Source: Pseudomonadota bacterium (GTDB lineage Bacteria > Desulfobacterota > Desulfobulbia > Desulfobulbales > Desulfocapsaceae). From it: a stretch of DNA of 64,000 nt. The DNA lies in the NCBI GenBank assembly GCA_023412495.1, contig JAEYNP010000062.1, positions 1 to 64,000 on the forward strand, read 5' to 3'. The notes beneath the pieces are model-generated. The model worked only from the letters and a program-made list of their open reading frames with translations, made no database searches and was not told the origin of the DNA. A program made the position numbers and the translations under genes. This document shows positions 17,215 through 26,418 of the stretch, one piece after another. How positions within the stretch are numbered: position 1 is the first letter of the stretch; each line of letters begins with the position of its first letter.

Positions 17215-17227
17215 TGGATCGTAAAAA

Positions 17228-17258
17228 GTCCATCTCCACGGGTAAGAGCACTTTTTAC
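17228..17258. repeat. Repeat family E, copy 2 (after yggS)
   Basis: Matches 6142-6172 over 31 bases with a few changes. Here GTAAAAAGT (17221-17229) and ACTTTTTAC (17250-17258) also form a palindrome, so this copy can fold. Confidence 0.55.
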
Positions 17259-17282
17259 GTCTTTATCAACCTTCAACAAATA

Positions 17283-17322
17283 AAAAAGGGGCCCCGTGGA
17301 AACGGCAGCCCCTGAGAGTTGA
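17283..17322 (-). terminator. Terminator of the PxxKW gene
   Basis: On the minus strand, GGGGCTGCCG, loop, CACGGGGCCCC, then TTTTTTATTTG, 13 bases after the stop codon. Confidence 0.75.
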
Positions 17323-17334
17323 ATCCGGCCTTCG

Positions 17335-17559
17335 TTATTTTCGTTTGGAAGCCCGTTTCGCCGCCTTGAGAGGATTGACCCTGGTTTTGACCACCTGGAT
17401 TTCAGGCTTCGCGTGCGTTGCCATATTACAAAAACCCAGCTTCCACTTGGCGGCAGGATTAACGAAGCTTTTACAATGCTTTACACCGCCTTCTTCCACA
17501 ATCCGCGCGCAACCTTCGCATTTGTCGACTATAGGCAGGAAATTCGTCTGGTTCTCCAT
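17335..17559 (-). CDS. PxxKW-type cysteine-rich small protein
   Basis: 74 residues with four cysteines (KCEGCARI, VKHCKSF, GFCNMA) and the motif NPAAKW, matching the deltaproteobacterial PxxKW cysteine-rich family as I remember it. The function of that family is unknown; the cysteine spacing could bind a metal or Fe-S cluster. The tail is strongly basic (KAAKRASKRK). The ATG at 17559 is chosen over 17580 because GAGG lies 6 bases before it. It is the only minus-strand gene between yggS and pilC and has its own terminator. Confidence 0.78.
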   Translation of the reverse strand: MENQTNFLPIVDKCEGCARIVEEGGVKHCKSFVNPAAKWKLGFCNMATHAKPEIQVVKTRVNPLKAAKRASKRK

Positions 17560-17579
17560 AATTGTCCTCAAATCTGTCA

Positions 17580-17908
17580 TGTACTTGCTGATGTCTCTTA
17601 GAAGTTCACACCAGGAAAACAGTCGTGGCGAACCATCGACTGACGCTAATCTTCATATCGAACTGTTTAGTATACCAAGGTCGCAAAGGCTAGACAAGCT
17701 TTTTGATGAAGATTCGTCAAACACGGTATTCATTGTAAAAAAGGATTATTAATTCATTGTAAAGATGGGCTAATTTCCAATATTCCGATCATCCTACCCT
17801 TGTATTCCCAACATTCCTGATATACAATCGATTTCATTCATTGTTTGAGCACCGAGAACAGTCGTTACTGCCTCGTGGCTTGTACTACCCAAAATGGAGG
17901 CAAGAAAA
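17580..17908. other. Spacer upstream of pilC
   Basis: No gene. Contains a direct repeat TTCATTGTAAA (about 17730 and 17752) and presumably the pilC promoter. Confidence 0.4.
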
Positions 17909-19117
17909 ATGCCTGTTTACGTATGGAAAGGCAAAAATTCGTTCGGTGAAAAGCGTAAAGGTGAAGTTGAAGCTCCAGACCAGGCTGGCGCATTAGCGCA
18001 GCTCAAACGACTCAGGATCTCGGAGGCTGTTGTCAAAGAAAAGCCAAAAGATCTGCTCGAAAACATCTCGTTTTTTAAACCGAAGGTATCGGGGAAGGAC
18101 ATAGTCGTATTCACGAGGCAGTTGTCGACGATGATCAATGCGGGCCTCCCCCTGGTGCAGGGATTGGAAATACTGGAAAAGCAACAGGAGAATCCGACCT
18201 TCAAAAAAGCACTGGGAGAAATTCGCTCCGATGTCGAGGCAGGCTCCACCCTTGCCGACTCTATGCGCAAGAAGCCGAAGATTTTCGACAACCTCTTTAC
18301 CAATATGATTGAAGCGGGAGAAACCGGAGGTATTCTCGACACGATCCTTTCCAGGCTGGCTGTTTTCATGGAAAAGGCAATGTCACTTAAAAAGAAAATC
18401 AAGGGGGCAATGACCTATCCGTCCATCTGCTTGGCAATCTCGATCTTGATTCTCATCATAATCCTAGTGTTTGTTGTTCCGGTCTTTAAGTCCATGTTTG
18501 AGGGTTTCGGCCATAGTTTACCCCTTCCTACTCAAATTGTTGTAAACTTGAGCAATTTTTTCAAAAGCAATTTTATCTACCTATTTATTGCTCTTTTTCT
18601 CTTCATGCTCATTATCAAAAAAACGTACAATACTGAGGGAGGCAGGAAATTTTTCGACAGAACCATACTAAAAGCTCCTGTTTTTGGTATACTCATGAGA
18701 AAGGTCGCAGTTGCAAAGTTCACACGAACACTCAGCACCATGCTCAGCGCCGGTGTACCTATTCTCGAGGCATTGCAGGTTGTTGCCAAGACTTCCGGAA
18801 ACAAGATAATCGAACAAGCCGTTCTCCGTGTTGGTGACTCTATCGCCGAAGGACGTCCAATTGCAGAACCGCTAGAAGAAAGTGGGGTCTTTCCCAATAT
18901 GGTCGTGCAGATGATCAATGTCGGCGAATCTGTTGGAGCGCTAGATGCTATGCTCGAGAAGATAGCTGATTTTTATGATGAAGAAGTTGATCAGGCTGTT
19001 GAAAATTTGACAGCAATGATTGAGCCTTTTATGATGGTTTTTCTCGGCGGAATGATAGGTGGGATTGTCGTTGCTATGTATCTCCCAATATTCAAGCTTT
19101 CAAGCGTTATGATGTAG
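17909..19117 (+). CDS. pilC: Type IV pilus inner-membrane platform protein
   Basis: About 402 residues with two T2SSF domains (about 70-190 and 270-395), each containing the FTRQLSTMINAGLPL / FTRTLSTMLSAGVPI pattern. Three membrane segments are visible (about 167-190, 218-240, 370-395). PilC/GspF forms the platform turned by the PilB/PilT ATPases. The ATG at 17909 is selected because GGAGG lies 8 bases upstream; the track of open codons starts five residues earlier inside that ribosome site. No pilB, pilT or pilin is next to it, unlike most pil operons. The type II secretion homologue GspF is a less likely alternative. Confidence 0.9.
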   Translation: MPVYVWKGKNSFGEKRKGEVEAPDQAGALAQLKRLRISEAVVKEKPKDLLENISFFKPKVSGKDIVVFTRQLSTMINAGLPLVQGLEILEKQQENPTFKKALGEIRSDVEAGSTLADSMRKKPKIFDNLFTNMIEAGETGGILDTILSRLAVFMEKAMSLKKKIKGAMTYPSICLAISILILIIILVFVVPVFKSMFEGFGHSLPLPTQIVVNLSNFFKSNFIYLFIALFLFMLIIKKTYNTEGGRKFFDRTILKAPVFGILMRKVAVAKFTRTLSTMLSAGVPILEALQVVAKTSGNKIIEQAVLRVGDSIAEGRPIAEPLEESGVFPNMVVQMINVGESVGALDAMLEKIADFYDEEVDQAVENLTAMIEPFMMVFLGGMIGGIVVAMYLPIFKLSSVMM

Positions 19118-19226
19118 CAGCAACGCCGAATCATTCACCGGGATAAACATTGTCTCATTGACTTTCTTGGTCGAAGTTATATCATTTGGATTGATATAAC
19201 CAACAAAAGACATAAGTGGAGGGCAT

Positions 19227-19514
19227 ATGACACTGACCAAAGCTGATCTCGTCCAACAGGTATACAAGAACCATGAAGGATTGACCAAGGCCCAGGCCAC
19301 GGATTCAGTTGAAGCTTTTCTGCGTATTTCCAAGAATTCGTTGATAAACGGATCGGACCTTCTGCTGAGCGGATTCGGAAAATTTAATGTGAGATTCAAA
19401 AATTCCAGAAGAGGCCGCAACCCGCAAACCGGCAACGAATTGACCCTTGACGCAAGACGCGTCGTGACTTTCAAACCTTCGGGGATATTACGTGATAAGA
19501 TAAACGCTTCCTGA
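19227..19514 (+). CDS. HU/IHF-family DNA-binding protein
   Basis: 95 residues: MTLTKADLVQQVY..., LTKAQATDSVEAFL, then FGKFNVRFKNSRRGRNPQTG, the beta-arm signature of the family, and a C-terminal VVTFKPSGILRDKI. The GRNPQTG arm and overall pattern are closest to IHF-alpha. IHF is a heterodimer that bends DNA; the partner is not in the window. GGAGGG lies 4-5 bases upstream of the ATG. Confidence 0.92.
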   Translation: MTLTKADLVQQVYKNHEGLTKAQATDSVEAFLRISKNSLINGSDLLLSGFGKFNVRFKNSRRGRNPQTGNELTLDARRVVTFKPSGILRDKINAS

Positions 19515-19541
19515 AAATTGTCAGGCTCCCGCGGCGAAACC

Positions 19542-19576
19542 CTGATAGCGATTGCTCTCAGGGTTTTTCTTTTTCC
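19542..19576 (+). terminator. Terminator after the HU/IHF gene
   Basis: CCCTGA, 12-base loop, TCAGGG, then TTTTTCTTTTT. Confidence 0.8.
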
Positions 19577-19598
19577 TACCACGGAATAACATCGATCG

Positions 19599-20579
19599 GT
19601 GAGTCATCGCATCACCAAACACCCACGACTGCTGTCAATGATGTTTGAAATCCGCCCAGTTCCACTTGATTCAGTTACTTTTTCCAGCAGTTGGAATCTC
19701 CACCCCTGCGAACTATACACCCTCCCCCGCGAACTCGTGTCATCGTTTGCTCGTGTCGGGATCCTTCATCCTCCCATCCTCCTGACCAAGGAGGCCGGCC
19801 GCTTCGAGATTGTCTGCGGTTTCAAGAGACTATTATTCGCTGCGTCAATCCTGGAGCGACGGGAGGTCGATTGTCTCATTCTCGCGGCGAATACCGAACC
19901 TGAGGCAATCCTGGACATTATCCTGACAGATCAATTTCTGGCTCGTTCCTTGTCTATAGTGGAAAAAGCCAGATTTCTTGAGATCTGCACCCGCTTTCTG
20001 CAGCCGCAGCAGATAGCAGATAGCTACTGCGACAGGTTGATGCTGGACAGAAGGCAATCCACTTTACAAAAGTTGTTGGATATTTTGAGCGAACCTCATG
20101 AATCGTTAACCGCGTTTCATTCCGGAACTCTGCAGGAGAAGGTCGTCATGGAATTACTTGATCTTCCTTCAGAAGATGACCGTAATTCGCTGGTGAAATT
20201 TTTCAAGAGACTCCAAATGGGTGAAGGGAAGCAGAGGAGACTTCTGTCTCTGATCAGGGATCTAGCATTTTACGACGACCGGCCCATCGCCGCATTCCTC
20301 GAGGACTCCTCCATTCAAGAAATCCTGAATGATCGGAACATGAACAATCCTCAAAAGGTTCAACATCTCAATTCATTTCTGCAACAAAAGTTGAATCCAC
20401 TCTTCTCCAATGCCGAAAGAGATTTTGCCGATAAGGTCAAATCGCTGAAAATCCCGGAAAATTGCACAATTTCCCACAGTCCTTCATTCGAAAAAGATGA
20501 AGTTACCTTATCCATCACCTTTGAAAATCTGGCGGCATGCCAGGAGTGGCTTCCCACATTAAAGCATGGTCTTGCTTGA
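19599..20579 (+). CDS. ParB-like N-terminal domain protein
   Basis: 326 residues. Residues 17-120 look like the ParB/Spo0J nuclease-like fold: L-x-S-F-x-R-x-G-I-L-H-P-P-I-L, then FEIVCGFKRLLFAASIL, the equivalent of the GERR box, here GFKR. The rest is helical with no clear HTH that I can assign. No ParA partner or parS-like site is adjacent, so chromosome partition is doubtful and a regulator or nuclease-related role is possible. The start is a GTG at 19599; an ATG pair at 19638 is an alternative. It follows the HU/IHF terminator and converges on ribD with only 28 bases between the stops. Confidence 0.65.
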   Translation: MSHRITKHPRLLSMMFEIRPVPLDSVTFSSSWNLHPCELYTLPRELVSSFARVGILHPPILLTKEAGRFEIVCGFKRLLFAASILERREVDCLILAANTEPEAILDIILTDQFLARSLSIVEKARFLEICTRFLQPQQIADSYCDRLMLDRRQSTLQKLLDILSEPHESLTAFHSGTLQEKVVMELLDLPSEDDRNSLVKFFKRLQMGEGKQRRLLSLIRDLAFYDDRPIAAFLEDSSIQEILNDRNMNNPQKVQHLNSFLQQKLNPLFSNAERDFADKVKSLKIPENCTISHSPSFEKDEVTLSITFENLAACQEWLPTLKHGLA

Positions 20580-20607
20580 TTGGCCGCAGCCACCCGAATT
20601 TTGTAGT

Positions 20608-21720
20608 TCAATGTCTGCCATACAAAAGCTTTCCGGAAACAAGCATGTCATCCCCAAGCTGTTTATAGCGTATCTCCGTAAGACGCGGCGCAGCCGCCCT
20701 TGCGGCAACCCCATGGCCTGCAATCAGAGCCACTCCATTGTCCCCGGCAAAGATCGGCGCGATGAAGAGATGAGCATAATCTATAAGCTTTTCCCTGAGA
20801 AACCCGCCATGAATCCTCGCACCACCCTCAACCAGCAGGGAACATATCTCTTGCCTCCCCAGTACATTGAGAAGTTGCCCCAGATCGAGATCTTTTCCCT
20901 TCCGCTCGAGAGGAAACAGCCGGATGCCGCGGGCAAGAAACTGAGCGATTCTAGAATGGGGAGCATCTACGGCATGGAATACCCAGGTTGGGGCCGGCCC
21001 ATCAGCCTGAAATACCTTTGAGGTGAGTGGTGCCGACAGGTCACTGTCGACGATAATACGCACCGGATTCTTGGTCTTTCCCCTGATAAGCCTTGTGGTC
21101 AACAAAGGATTGTCAATCTCGACCGTTCCTCGGCCGACCAGAATAGCATCTACGGTATTGCGTAATTTGTGGGTGGCTATTGCCGATTGCTCGCCGGTAA
21201 TCCACCCGCTTTGGCCGCGCTGATAGTTCAACCGGCCATCGAGACTCACGCCGGCCTTCATGATGACCAGCGGTTTGCGCTGCGTGATATATTTGATGAA
21301 TGGCCTATTGATGGCCTCGCATTCCTTCTCGAGAATGCCCGTTTCGACTTCGATCCCATGTTGTCGTAGAAATTCGATACCTCCCCCGTTGACCAAAGGA
21401 TTGGGATCGGTCATCCCGACAACCACTCGAGATATGGCGGAATCGACAATGAGCCGGCTGCAGGGGGGCGTTCTTCCCGTGTGACTGCAGGGCTCGAGCG
21501 TAACGTATAGCGTTGCCCCGGCGACATCTTCAAGACACTGCCGGATCGCATTGACCTCGGCATGCGGCGTTCCAGCCTTTTTGTGATAGCCTTTGGCGAT
21601 GATGCGCCGACCCTTGACAAGTACTGCACCGACGCAAGGGTTTGGCGACGTGCGTCCCAAACCTTTCCTGGCTTCTCTCAAGGCGAGTGCCATGTACTTT
21701 TCGTCCTGCAGGCTACTCAT
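20608..21720 (-). CDS. ribD: Bifunctional riboflavin deaminase/reductase
   Basis: 370 residues. The N-terminal deaminase domain has the zinc motifs HAEVNAI and PCSHTGRTPPC. The C-terminal reductase domain starts at about residue 150 (PLVIMKAGVSLDGRL) and has the LLVEGGARIHGGFL substrate loop. It catalyses the second and third steps from GTP to riboflavin. The start overlaps the end of nrdR by 8 bases, so the two are translationally coupled. ribE/ribBA/ribH do not follow here. Confidence 0.95.
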   Translation of the reverse strand: MSSLQDEKYMALALREARKGLGRTSPNPCVGAVLVKGRRIIAKGYHKKAGTPHAEVNAIRQCLEDVAGATLYVTLEPCSHTGRTPPCSRLIVDSAISRVVVGMTDPNPLVNGGGIEFLRQHGIEVETGILEKECEAINRPFIKYITQRKPLVIMKAGVSLDGRLNYQRGQSGWITGEQSAIATHKLRNTVDAILVGRGTVEIDNPLLTTRLIRGKTKNPVRIIVDSDLSAPLTSKVFQADGPAPTWVFHAVDAPHSRIAQFLARGIRLFPLERKGKDLDLGQLLNVLGRQEICSLLVEGGARIHGGFLREKLIDYAHLFIAPIFAGDNGVALIAGHGVAARAAAPRLTEIRYKQLGDDMLVSGKLLYGRH

Positions 21721-22180
21721 TCTTACCCCTGGAATCGAGCAAGCTTTTCAACTCGGCCATGAATTCATTCACATCCTTGAATTGCCGATAGACCGAGGCA
21801 AATCGTACGTAAGCCACTTCATCGAGGCGGGGCAGTCCTTCCATGACCCATTCGCCCACGACCTGTGAAGGTATCTCCTTCGCGCCATAATCCTGAAGTT
21901 TCAGTTCTATGGCGTCAGCGAACTCATCTATTCTGTCCCGGCTGACGGAACGTTTTTCACAGGCTTTTTCCAGACCGGCTATCAACTTGTGGCGGTCCCA
22001 GGGTTCTCTCCGTCCGTCTTTTTTCACAAGGACAGGAAGCATAACCTCCAGTCGTTCATATGTTGTAAATCGCTGGTCGCAGGCCAGACATTCCCTCCGT
22101 CGTCTGGTAATCGTCGAATCTTTATTGAGTCGAGAATCGATAACCCGATTATCAAGATGACCGCAATACGGGCATTTCAT
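21713..22180 (-). CDS. nrdR: Transcriptional repressor NrdR
   Basis: 155 residues. The zinc ribbon has paired CxxC motifs (CPYC and CLAC), with the basic RRRREC segment between them. An ATP-cone domain follows (LPVLVKKDGRREPWDRHKLIAGLEKAC). NrdR represses ribonucleotide reductase genes according to ATP/dATP level. It sits directly upstream of ribD, a common pairing. The ~190 bases upstream, after the rpiB terminator, should contain its promoter. Confidence 0.95.
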   Translation of the reverse strand: MKCPYCGHLDNRVIDSRLNKDSTITRRRRECLACDQRFTTYERLEVMLPVLVKKDGRREPWDRHKLIAGLEKACEKRSVSRDRIDEFADAIELKLQDYGAKEIPSQVVGEWVMEGLPRLDEVAYVRFASVYRQFKDVNEFMAELKSLLDSRGKNE

Positions 22181-22304
22181 TCGATACCTCCGAAAAAATT
22201 TCTAAAATTCAGTCGGCCGCTTTCCAAATCGGCAAAGAAGATGTTCTCTTTTTTCTGAGAAACTTTGATAAACATATTACCATAACAAGGGCGTATCCTG
22301 CCTA

Positions 22305-22348
22305 AATAATAAAGCCGACCTTGCTTCGCAAGATCGGCTTTTGATTTC
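22305..22348 (-). terminator. Terminator of the fab-rpiB operon
   Basis: Minus strand: AAAAGCCGATCTTGC, loop GAA, GCAAGGTCGGCTTT, then ATTATTT. It lies 27 bases after the rpiB stop and closes the long operon running from yceD. Confidence 0.8.
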
Positions 22349-22374
22349 AATTTCGACGGAAGTGTCCTCGGCGG

Positions 22375-22803
22375 CTATTCGCTGAATTTGGCAATCCTCA
22401 AAGAATGCCGTCCTCCGGCAAATTCCGTCTCCAGCCAGACTCGCACGATTTCCAGCGCAACCCCAGTTCCCAGGACACGGGCTCCGAGGCACAGCATGTT
22501 GGCGTTGTTGTGTTCACGGCTCATCCTGGCAGTATAGATGTCAAAACAATTGGCTGCCCTGATGCTGCGGTTCCTGTTGGCGGCAATCGCCATCCCGATT
22601 CCGGTTCCGCAGATGAGTATCCCGCTTTGGCATTCCCCGTTCAGGATGCGCTCAACAGCTTTTTCGACATAATCTGGATAATCCACGGACTCGGTAGAAT
22701 AACAACCGACATCGACGACCTCATGACCGGTTTGAGCGAGATCCTTTCGGATGATTTCCTTCAATTCAAAACCGCCGTGATCGGCTGCAAGGACTATCTT
22801 CAC
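22375..22803 (-). CDS. rpiB: Ribose-5-phosphate isomerase B
   Basis: 142 residues. KIVLAADHGGFELK at the start, the catalytic cysteine in ILICGTGIGMAIAANR, and NNANMLCLGARVLG are all present. Interconverts ribose-5-P and ribulose-5-P. The start is a GTG at 22803, with GGAGG 8 bases upstream; a longer ATG frame to 22944 would overlap fabF by 120 bases and lacks support. Last gene of the fatty-acid operon. Confidence 0.93.
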   Translation of the reverse strand: MKIVLAADHGGFELKEIIRKDLAQTGHEVVDVGCYSTESVDYPDYVEKAVERILNGECQSGILICGTGIGMAIAANRNRSIRAANCFDIYTARMSREHNNANMLCLGARVLGTGVALEIVRVWLETEFAGGRHSLRIAKFSE

Positions 22804-22823
22804 CTTTCCACCTCCAAGGGAAA

Positions 22824-24065
22824 TCAGTCTACCGGCTTTTTCATGACAATTGCCGCGTTGGTTCCGCCGAAACCAAAGGAATTTGACATTGCCGTACGAA
22901 TGGTCATTTTTCTTGCAATCTTCGGAACATAATCCAAATCGCACTCAGGGCTCGGTTCCTCCAGATTGATCGTCGGGGGAGCGATCTGATTATAGACGCT
23001 GAGCGCAGTAAAAACGGCCTCGATTCCTCCTGCGGCGCCCAGCATATGCCCCGTCATCGACTTCGTCGAACTGATCGCCAGCTTTTTGGCATGATCTCCA
23101 AAGACGGTCTTAATGGCAAGGGTCTCGCATTTATCATTGAGCGGCGTCGAGGTGCCATGAGCATTGATGTAATCGAAAGTTTCCGGAGCAAGGCCGGAAT
23201 CCTCCAATGCCATCCGCATCGCCCTCATTCCACCTTCGCCGTTTTCCGGCGGTGCGGCTATGTGGTATGCGTCACTGCTCAGTCCATATCCGCACAATTC
23301 CGCATAAATTCTTGCTCCGCGAGCCACCGCATGTTCATACTCTTCCACGACGAGCATTCCGGCTCCCTCCGACATGACAAAGCCGTCCCTGTCCTTGTCA
23401 AAGGGCCTGGAGGCCGCCTTGGGATCGTCGTTGCGGGTGGAAAGCGCCTTCATGGCGGAAAAACCGGCGACGCCGAGCCCGCAGATCACCGCCTCCGCAC
23501 CGCCACTGACAACCATATCGCACATGCCGTACTTGATATGCCGATACGCTTCTCCGACTGCATGGGTTCCAGCAGCGCATGCGGTGGTGAGGCACAGGTT
23601 CGGCCCCTTGGCGTTGATTGCCATCGATATGTGTCCGGATGGCATATTCGGTATCACCATGGGGATAAAGAACGGAGTGACCTTTTTCGGACCTTTCTCA
23701 AGACTCACCTGGTGATATTTTTCGATGGTGGGCAGACCGCCCATACCGCAGCCGGTTATGACGCCGACTCTTTGGGCATTGTCATCGGTTACGATGAAAC
23801 CGCTGTCTTTCACCGCCATGAGAGCCGCCGCCAGACCGTACTGCACAAACAGGTCGAGATGCTTGCTGGCCTTCTTGTCAAAAAAATCATCAGGATTGAA
23901 ATCCTTTACTTCAGCAGCAATTTTTACAGCGTAATCACTGGTGTCAAAACGGGTGATGAGATCTATTCCACTGACTCCGGAACAGATATTGTGCCAGGCT
24001 TTTTCGACACCGGTACCGAGAGGAGTCACCAGACCCACACCTGTAATCACTACCCTTCGCTTCAC
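22824..24065 (-). CDS. fabF: 3-oxoacyl-ACP synthase II
   Basis: 413 residues, standard KAS II. The Cys-His-His triad is visible: TTACAAGTHAVGEA, INAHGTSTPLND and KSMTGHMLGAAGG. The glycine-rich C-terminus NSFGFGGTNAAIV is also present. Elongates acyl-ACP in fatty-acid synthesis. It follows acpP by about 80 bases in the usual acpP-fabF order. Confidence 0.97.
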   Translation of the reverse strand: MKRRVVITGVGLVTPLGTGVEKAWHNICSGVSGIDLITRFDTSDYAVKIAAEVKDFNPDDFFDKKASKHLDLFVQYGLAAALMAVKDSGFIVTDDNAQRVGVITGCGMGGLPTIEKYHQVSLEKGPKKVTPFFIPMVIPNMPSGHISMAINAKGPNLCLTTACAAGTHAVGEAYRHIKYGMCDMVVSGGAEAVICGLGVAGFSAMKALSTRNDDPKAASRPFDKDRDGFVMSEGAGMLVVEEYEHAVARGARIYAELCGYGLSSDAYHIAAPPENGEGGMRAMRMALEDSGLAPETFDYINAHGTSTPLNDKCETLAIKTVFGDHAKKLAISSTKSMTGHMLGAAGGIEAVFTALSVYNQIAPPTINLEEPSPECDLDYVPKIARKMTIRTAMSNSFGFGGTNAAIVMKKPVD

Positions 24066-24146
24066 GATATTTGCTCCTTGTTTTATGATTCTGTTATCTG
24101 CAAACGGGGGGCATATAACGAATTGCTGCTCAAGCCTGCTCAGATG

Positions 24147-24377
24147 CTATTTCTTCTTCTTGACATAGTCGATAGCATCCTGAACGGTGCTTATCCCTTC
24201 AGCGTCCTCGTCGGGAATTTCAATGTCGAATCCTTCTTCCATCGCCATGATAAGTTCGACGAGGTCAAGGGAATCGGCGCCGAGATCATCGACAAAGGAT
24301 GCATTGGGAACAACTTTCTCTCTCTCGACACTCAGTTGCTCGACGATTATATCTATCATTTCTTGTTCGATTGCCAT
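24147..24377 (-). CDS. acpP: Acyl carrier protein
   Basis: 76 residues. The phosphopantetheine serine is Ser36 in [14 protein letters not shown]. An acidic helical protein ending in a lysine tail. It lies between fabG and fabF as in most bacteria. Confidence 0.97.
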   Translation of the reverse strand: MAIEQEMIDIIVEQLSVEREKVVPNASFVDDLGADSLDLVELIMAMEEGFDIEIPDEDAEGISTVQDAIDYVKKKK

Positions 24378-24469
24378 CGTAATTCTCCCTTACTTGAAAT
24401 TAGGCATGGTTTCCAGAAAAACCACGTACCTCCGTTTTTATAATGAAACAACAACGCCTTCCGATACAG

Positions 24470-25213
24470 CTACATATACATCCCGCCGTTTACATGCAAG
24501 GTCTGGCCGGTTACATATTGTCCGTCTTCCGAAACAAGATATGCTACTGCGCCGGCGATATCCTCGACCCTGCCGAAAACGGCAAGTGGAATTTCCTTCT
24601 TGATCTCCTCCCGAACCTCTTCCGAGAGCTGGTCGGTCATCTCGGTCTCGATATATCCGGGGGCAATGCCGTTGACGGTGATATTGCGGGAGGCGTACTC
24701 CCGGGCCATCGCCTTGGTCAGACCGGTCAGGCCGGCCTTTGCCGCCGAGTAATTGACCTGTCCGGGATTTCCGGCAAAACCCGATACCGAGGAGATGTTG
24801 ACAATACGCCCCCACCTCTTCTTCATCATATCCTTGGATACCGCCTTGGCGCAGAGAAATGCTCCTTTGAGGTTGGTATCGAGGACGGCGTCCCAGTCGG
24901 CCTCCTTCATTCGGGCCATAAGACCGTCCCTTGTTATCCCGGCATTATTGACCAGGATGTCGATGGAACCGCTCTCGCCGAGTATTTTCTTGACGGCATC
25001 CTGCACTGCGGAGCCATCAGCCACATCAAAGCCGACAATCTCGGCACTGCCGCCGTCCTGCCTGATGATCGCCTGAGTTTCTTCCGCCGCCTCGGGCCGG
25101 CTGACATAATTGATGTAGACTTTCACTCCCATGGCGGCGAGACGAATACAGATTGCCCGACCAATACCACGGCTTCCCCCGGTGACCAGGGCCACCTTCC
25201 CTTCAAGACTCAT
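24470..25213 (-). CDS. fabG: 3-oxoacyl-ACP reductase
   Basis: 247 residues, short-chain dehydrogenase: TGGSRGIG cofactor motif, NNAGI, catalytic Ser and YSAAK. The C-terminal VNGGMYM is the usual FabG ending. The ATG at 25213 has GAGGAG 7 bases upstream; a TTG 15 bases earlier is part of the ribosome site. The start overlaps the end of the ETF alpha gene by 11 bases, tying the ETF genes into the fab operon. Confidence 0.96.
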   Translation of the reverse strand: MSLEGKVALVTGGSRGIGRAICIRLAAMGVKVYINYVSRPEAAEETQAIIRQDGGSAEIVGFDVADGSAVQDAVKKILGESGSIDILVNNAGITRDGLMARMKEADWDAVLDTNLKGAFLCAKAVSKDMMKKRWGRIVNISSVSGFAGNPGQVNYSAAKAGLTGLTKAMAREYASRNITVNGIAPGYIETEMTDQLSEEVREEIKKEIPLAVFGRVEDIAGAVAYLVSEDGQYVTGQTLHVNGGMYM

Positions 25214-26399
25214 GACGGCGCTCCTCAAGCTTGGCGATCAGCTTCGGGATGATCTCATAGAGATCTCCGACTATGCCGTAATCGGCGACATTGAAGATCG
25301 AGGCGTTGGCATCCCGATTGATGGCCACGATGGTTTCCGCCGACTGCATGCCGGCCACGTGCTGGATGGCTCCGGAAATACCACAGGCGATGTAAAGCTT
25401 GGGCGCCACGGTCTTGCCGGTCTGACCGACCTGATGGGGATAGGCAATCCAGCCGGCATCGACCACCGCCCGGGAGGCGGATATCTTTGCCCCCAGGACA
25501 TCGGCGAGCTTTCTCAGCAGTTCGAAGCCCTTGGCGGTTTCAAGACCCCTGCCCCCGGAAACCAGGATATCCGCATCCTGGATATTGACCTTCGAGGCCT
25601 CGCCGACGACCGCTTCCACCACTCGCACCCGGCTCTTCAAGAGGTCGGCAGGGGGCGTGACGGCGACGATCTCGCCCGTGCGCCCTGCATCGAATTCCAG
25701 AGCCCTCATCACCTTCGGACGGACCGTCGCCATCTGGGGCCTTGAGGACTCGCAGACGATCGTCGCCATGATGTTGCCGCCAAAGGCCGGTCGAGTCTGC
25801 AGAAGCGCGCCGTCTTCCGCCCGAATCTCGAGCTTTGTGCAGTCGGCGGTCAGGCCGGCATTCAGATCAGTCGCCACCCCGGGGATAAAGGATCTCCCGA
25901 TGGCAGTCGCACCGGCCAGCACGATCTCCGGCCGGTATTCACGGATGAGATGGGTGGTCAGCCGCGAATAGCAGTCTTCCTTGAATTCCATCAACGCCTC
26001 GTCATCGACCTTGTAGACGACATCGGCGCCGTGACCAATGAGCAGCGAGGCGGTATCCCCGAGCTCGTGGCCCAAGAGGACCGCGCCGAGCCTTACCTGT
26101 CTCTTATCGGCCAGATTCCGTCCGATCCCGAGAAGCTCGAGCGAGACCGGGGCGAGTTCCCCCCTCCGGTATTCGCAGAACACCCAGATGCCGCGCCAGG
26201 AAGACAGGTCGTCCCGTACTTTCTTTTCCACCGTCTCGAGAACAATCGCCTCGACGCTGCAGCTTTCGACACAGGCGCCGCAGAGCGTGCAGGTATCGCC
26301 TACCTTGGCGAGGCCGTCCTCAACCTTGATCGCCCCGAAGGGACAGCTGTCCTCGCATATCCCGCAACCGATGCATACTTCTTCATTGATTTTCAACAT
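25203..26399 (-). CDS. etfA: ETF alpha subunit with N-terminal 2[4Fe-4S] ferredoxin domain
   Basis: 398 residues. The N-terminus holds two cluster motifs, [15 protein letters not shown] and [15 protein letters not shown] (residues about 9-50). The ETF alpha N-domain follows, then the FAD-binding C-domain ([53 protein letters not shown]). ETFs with added ferredoxin domains are known from caffeyl-CoA reductase and lactate dehydrogenase complexes, some of which bifurcate electrons. Bifurcation here is an inference. It forms a unit with etfB and the acyl-CoA dehydrogenase, and is embedded in the fatty-acid synthesis operon. Confidence 0.93.
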   Translation of the reverse strand: MLKINEEVCIGCGICEDSCPFGAIKVEDGLAKVGDTCTLCGACVESCSVEAIVLETVEKKVRDDLSSWRGIWVFCEYRRGELAPVSLELLGIGRNLADKRQVRLGAVLLGHELGDTASLLIGHGADVVYKVDDEALMEFKEDCYSRLTTHLIREYRPEIVLAGATAIGRSFIPGVATDLNAGLTADCTKLEIRAEDGALLQTRPAFGGNIMATIVCESSRPQMATVRPKVMRALEFDAGRTGEIVAVTPPADLLKSRVRVVEAVVGEASKVNIQDADILVSGGRGLETAKGFELLRKLADVLGAKISASRAVVDAGWIAYPHQVGQTGKTVAPKLYIACGISGAIQHVAGMQSAETIVAINRDANASIFNVADYGIVGDLYEIIPKLIAKLEERRHES

Positions 26400-26418
26400 G
26401 TCACCGTTTCTCCGCTTC

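Noticed and set aside
23046..24443. 465-codon plus-strand frame across fabF/acpP
   Set aside because: Opposite strand of two certain genes and no family features.
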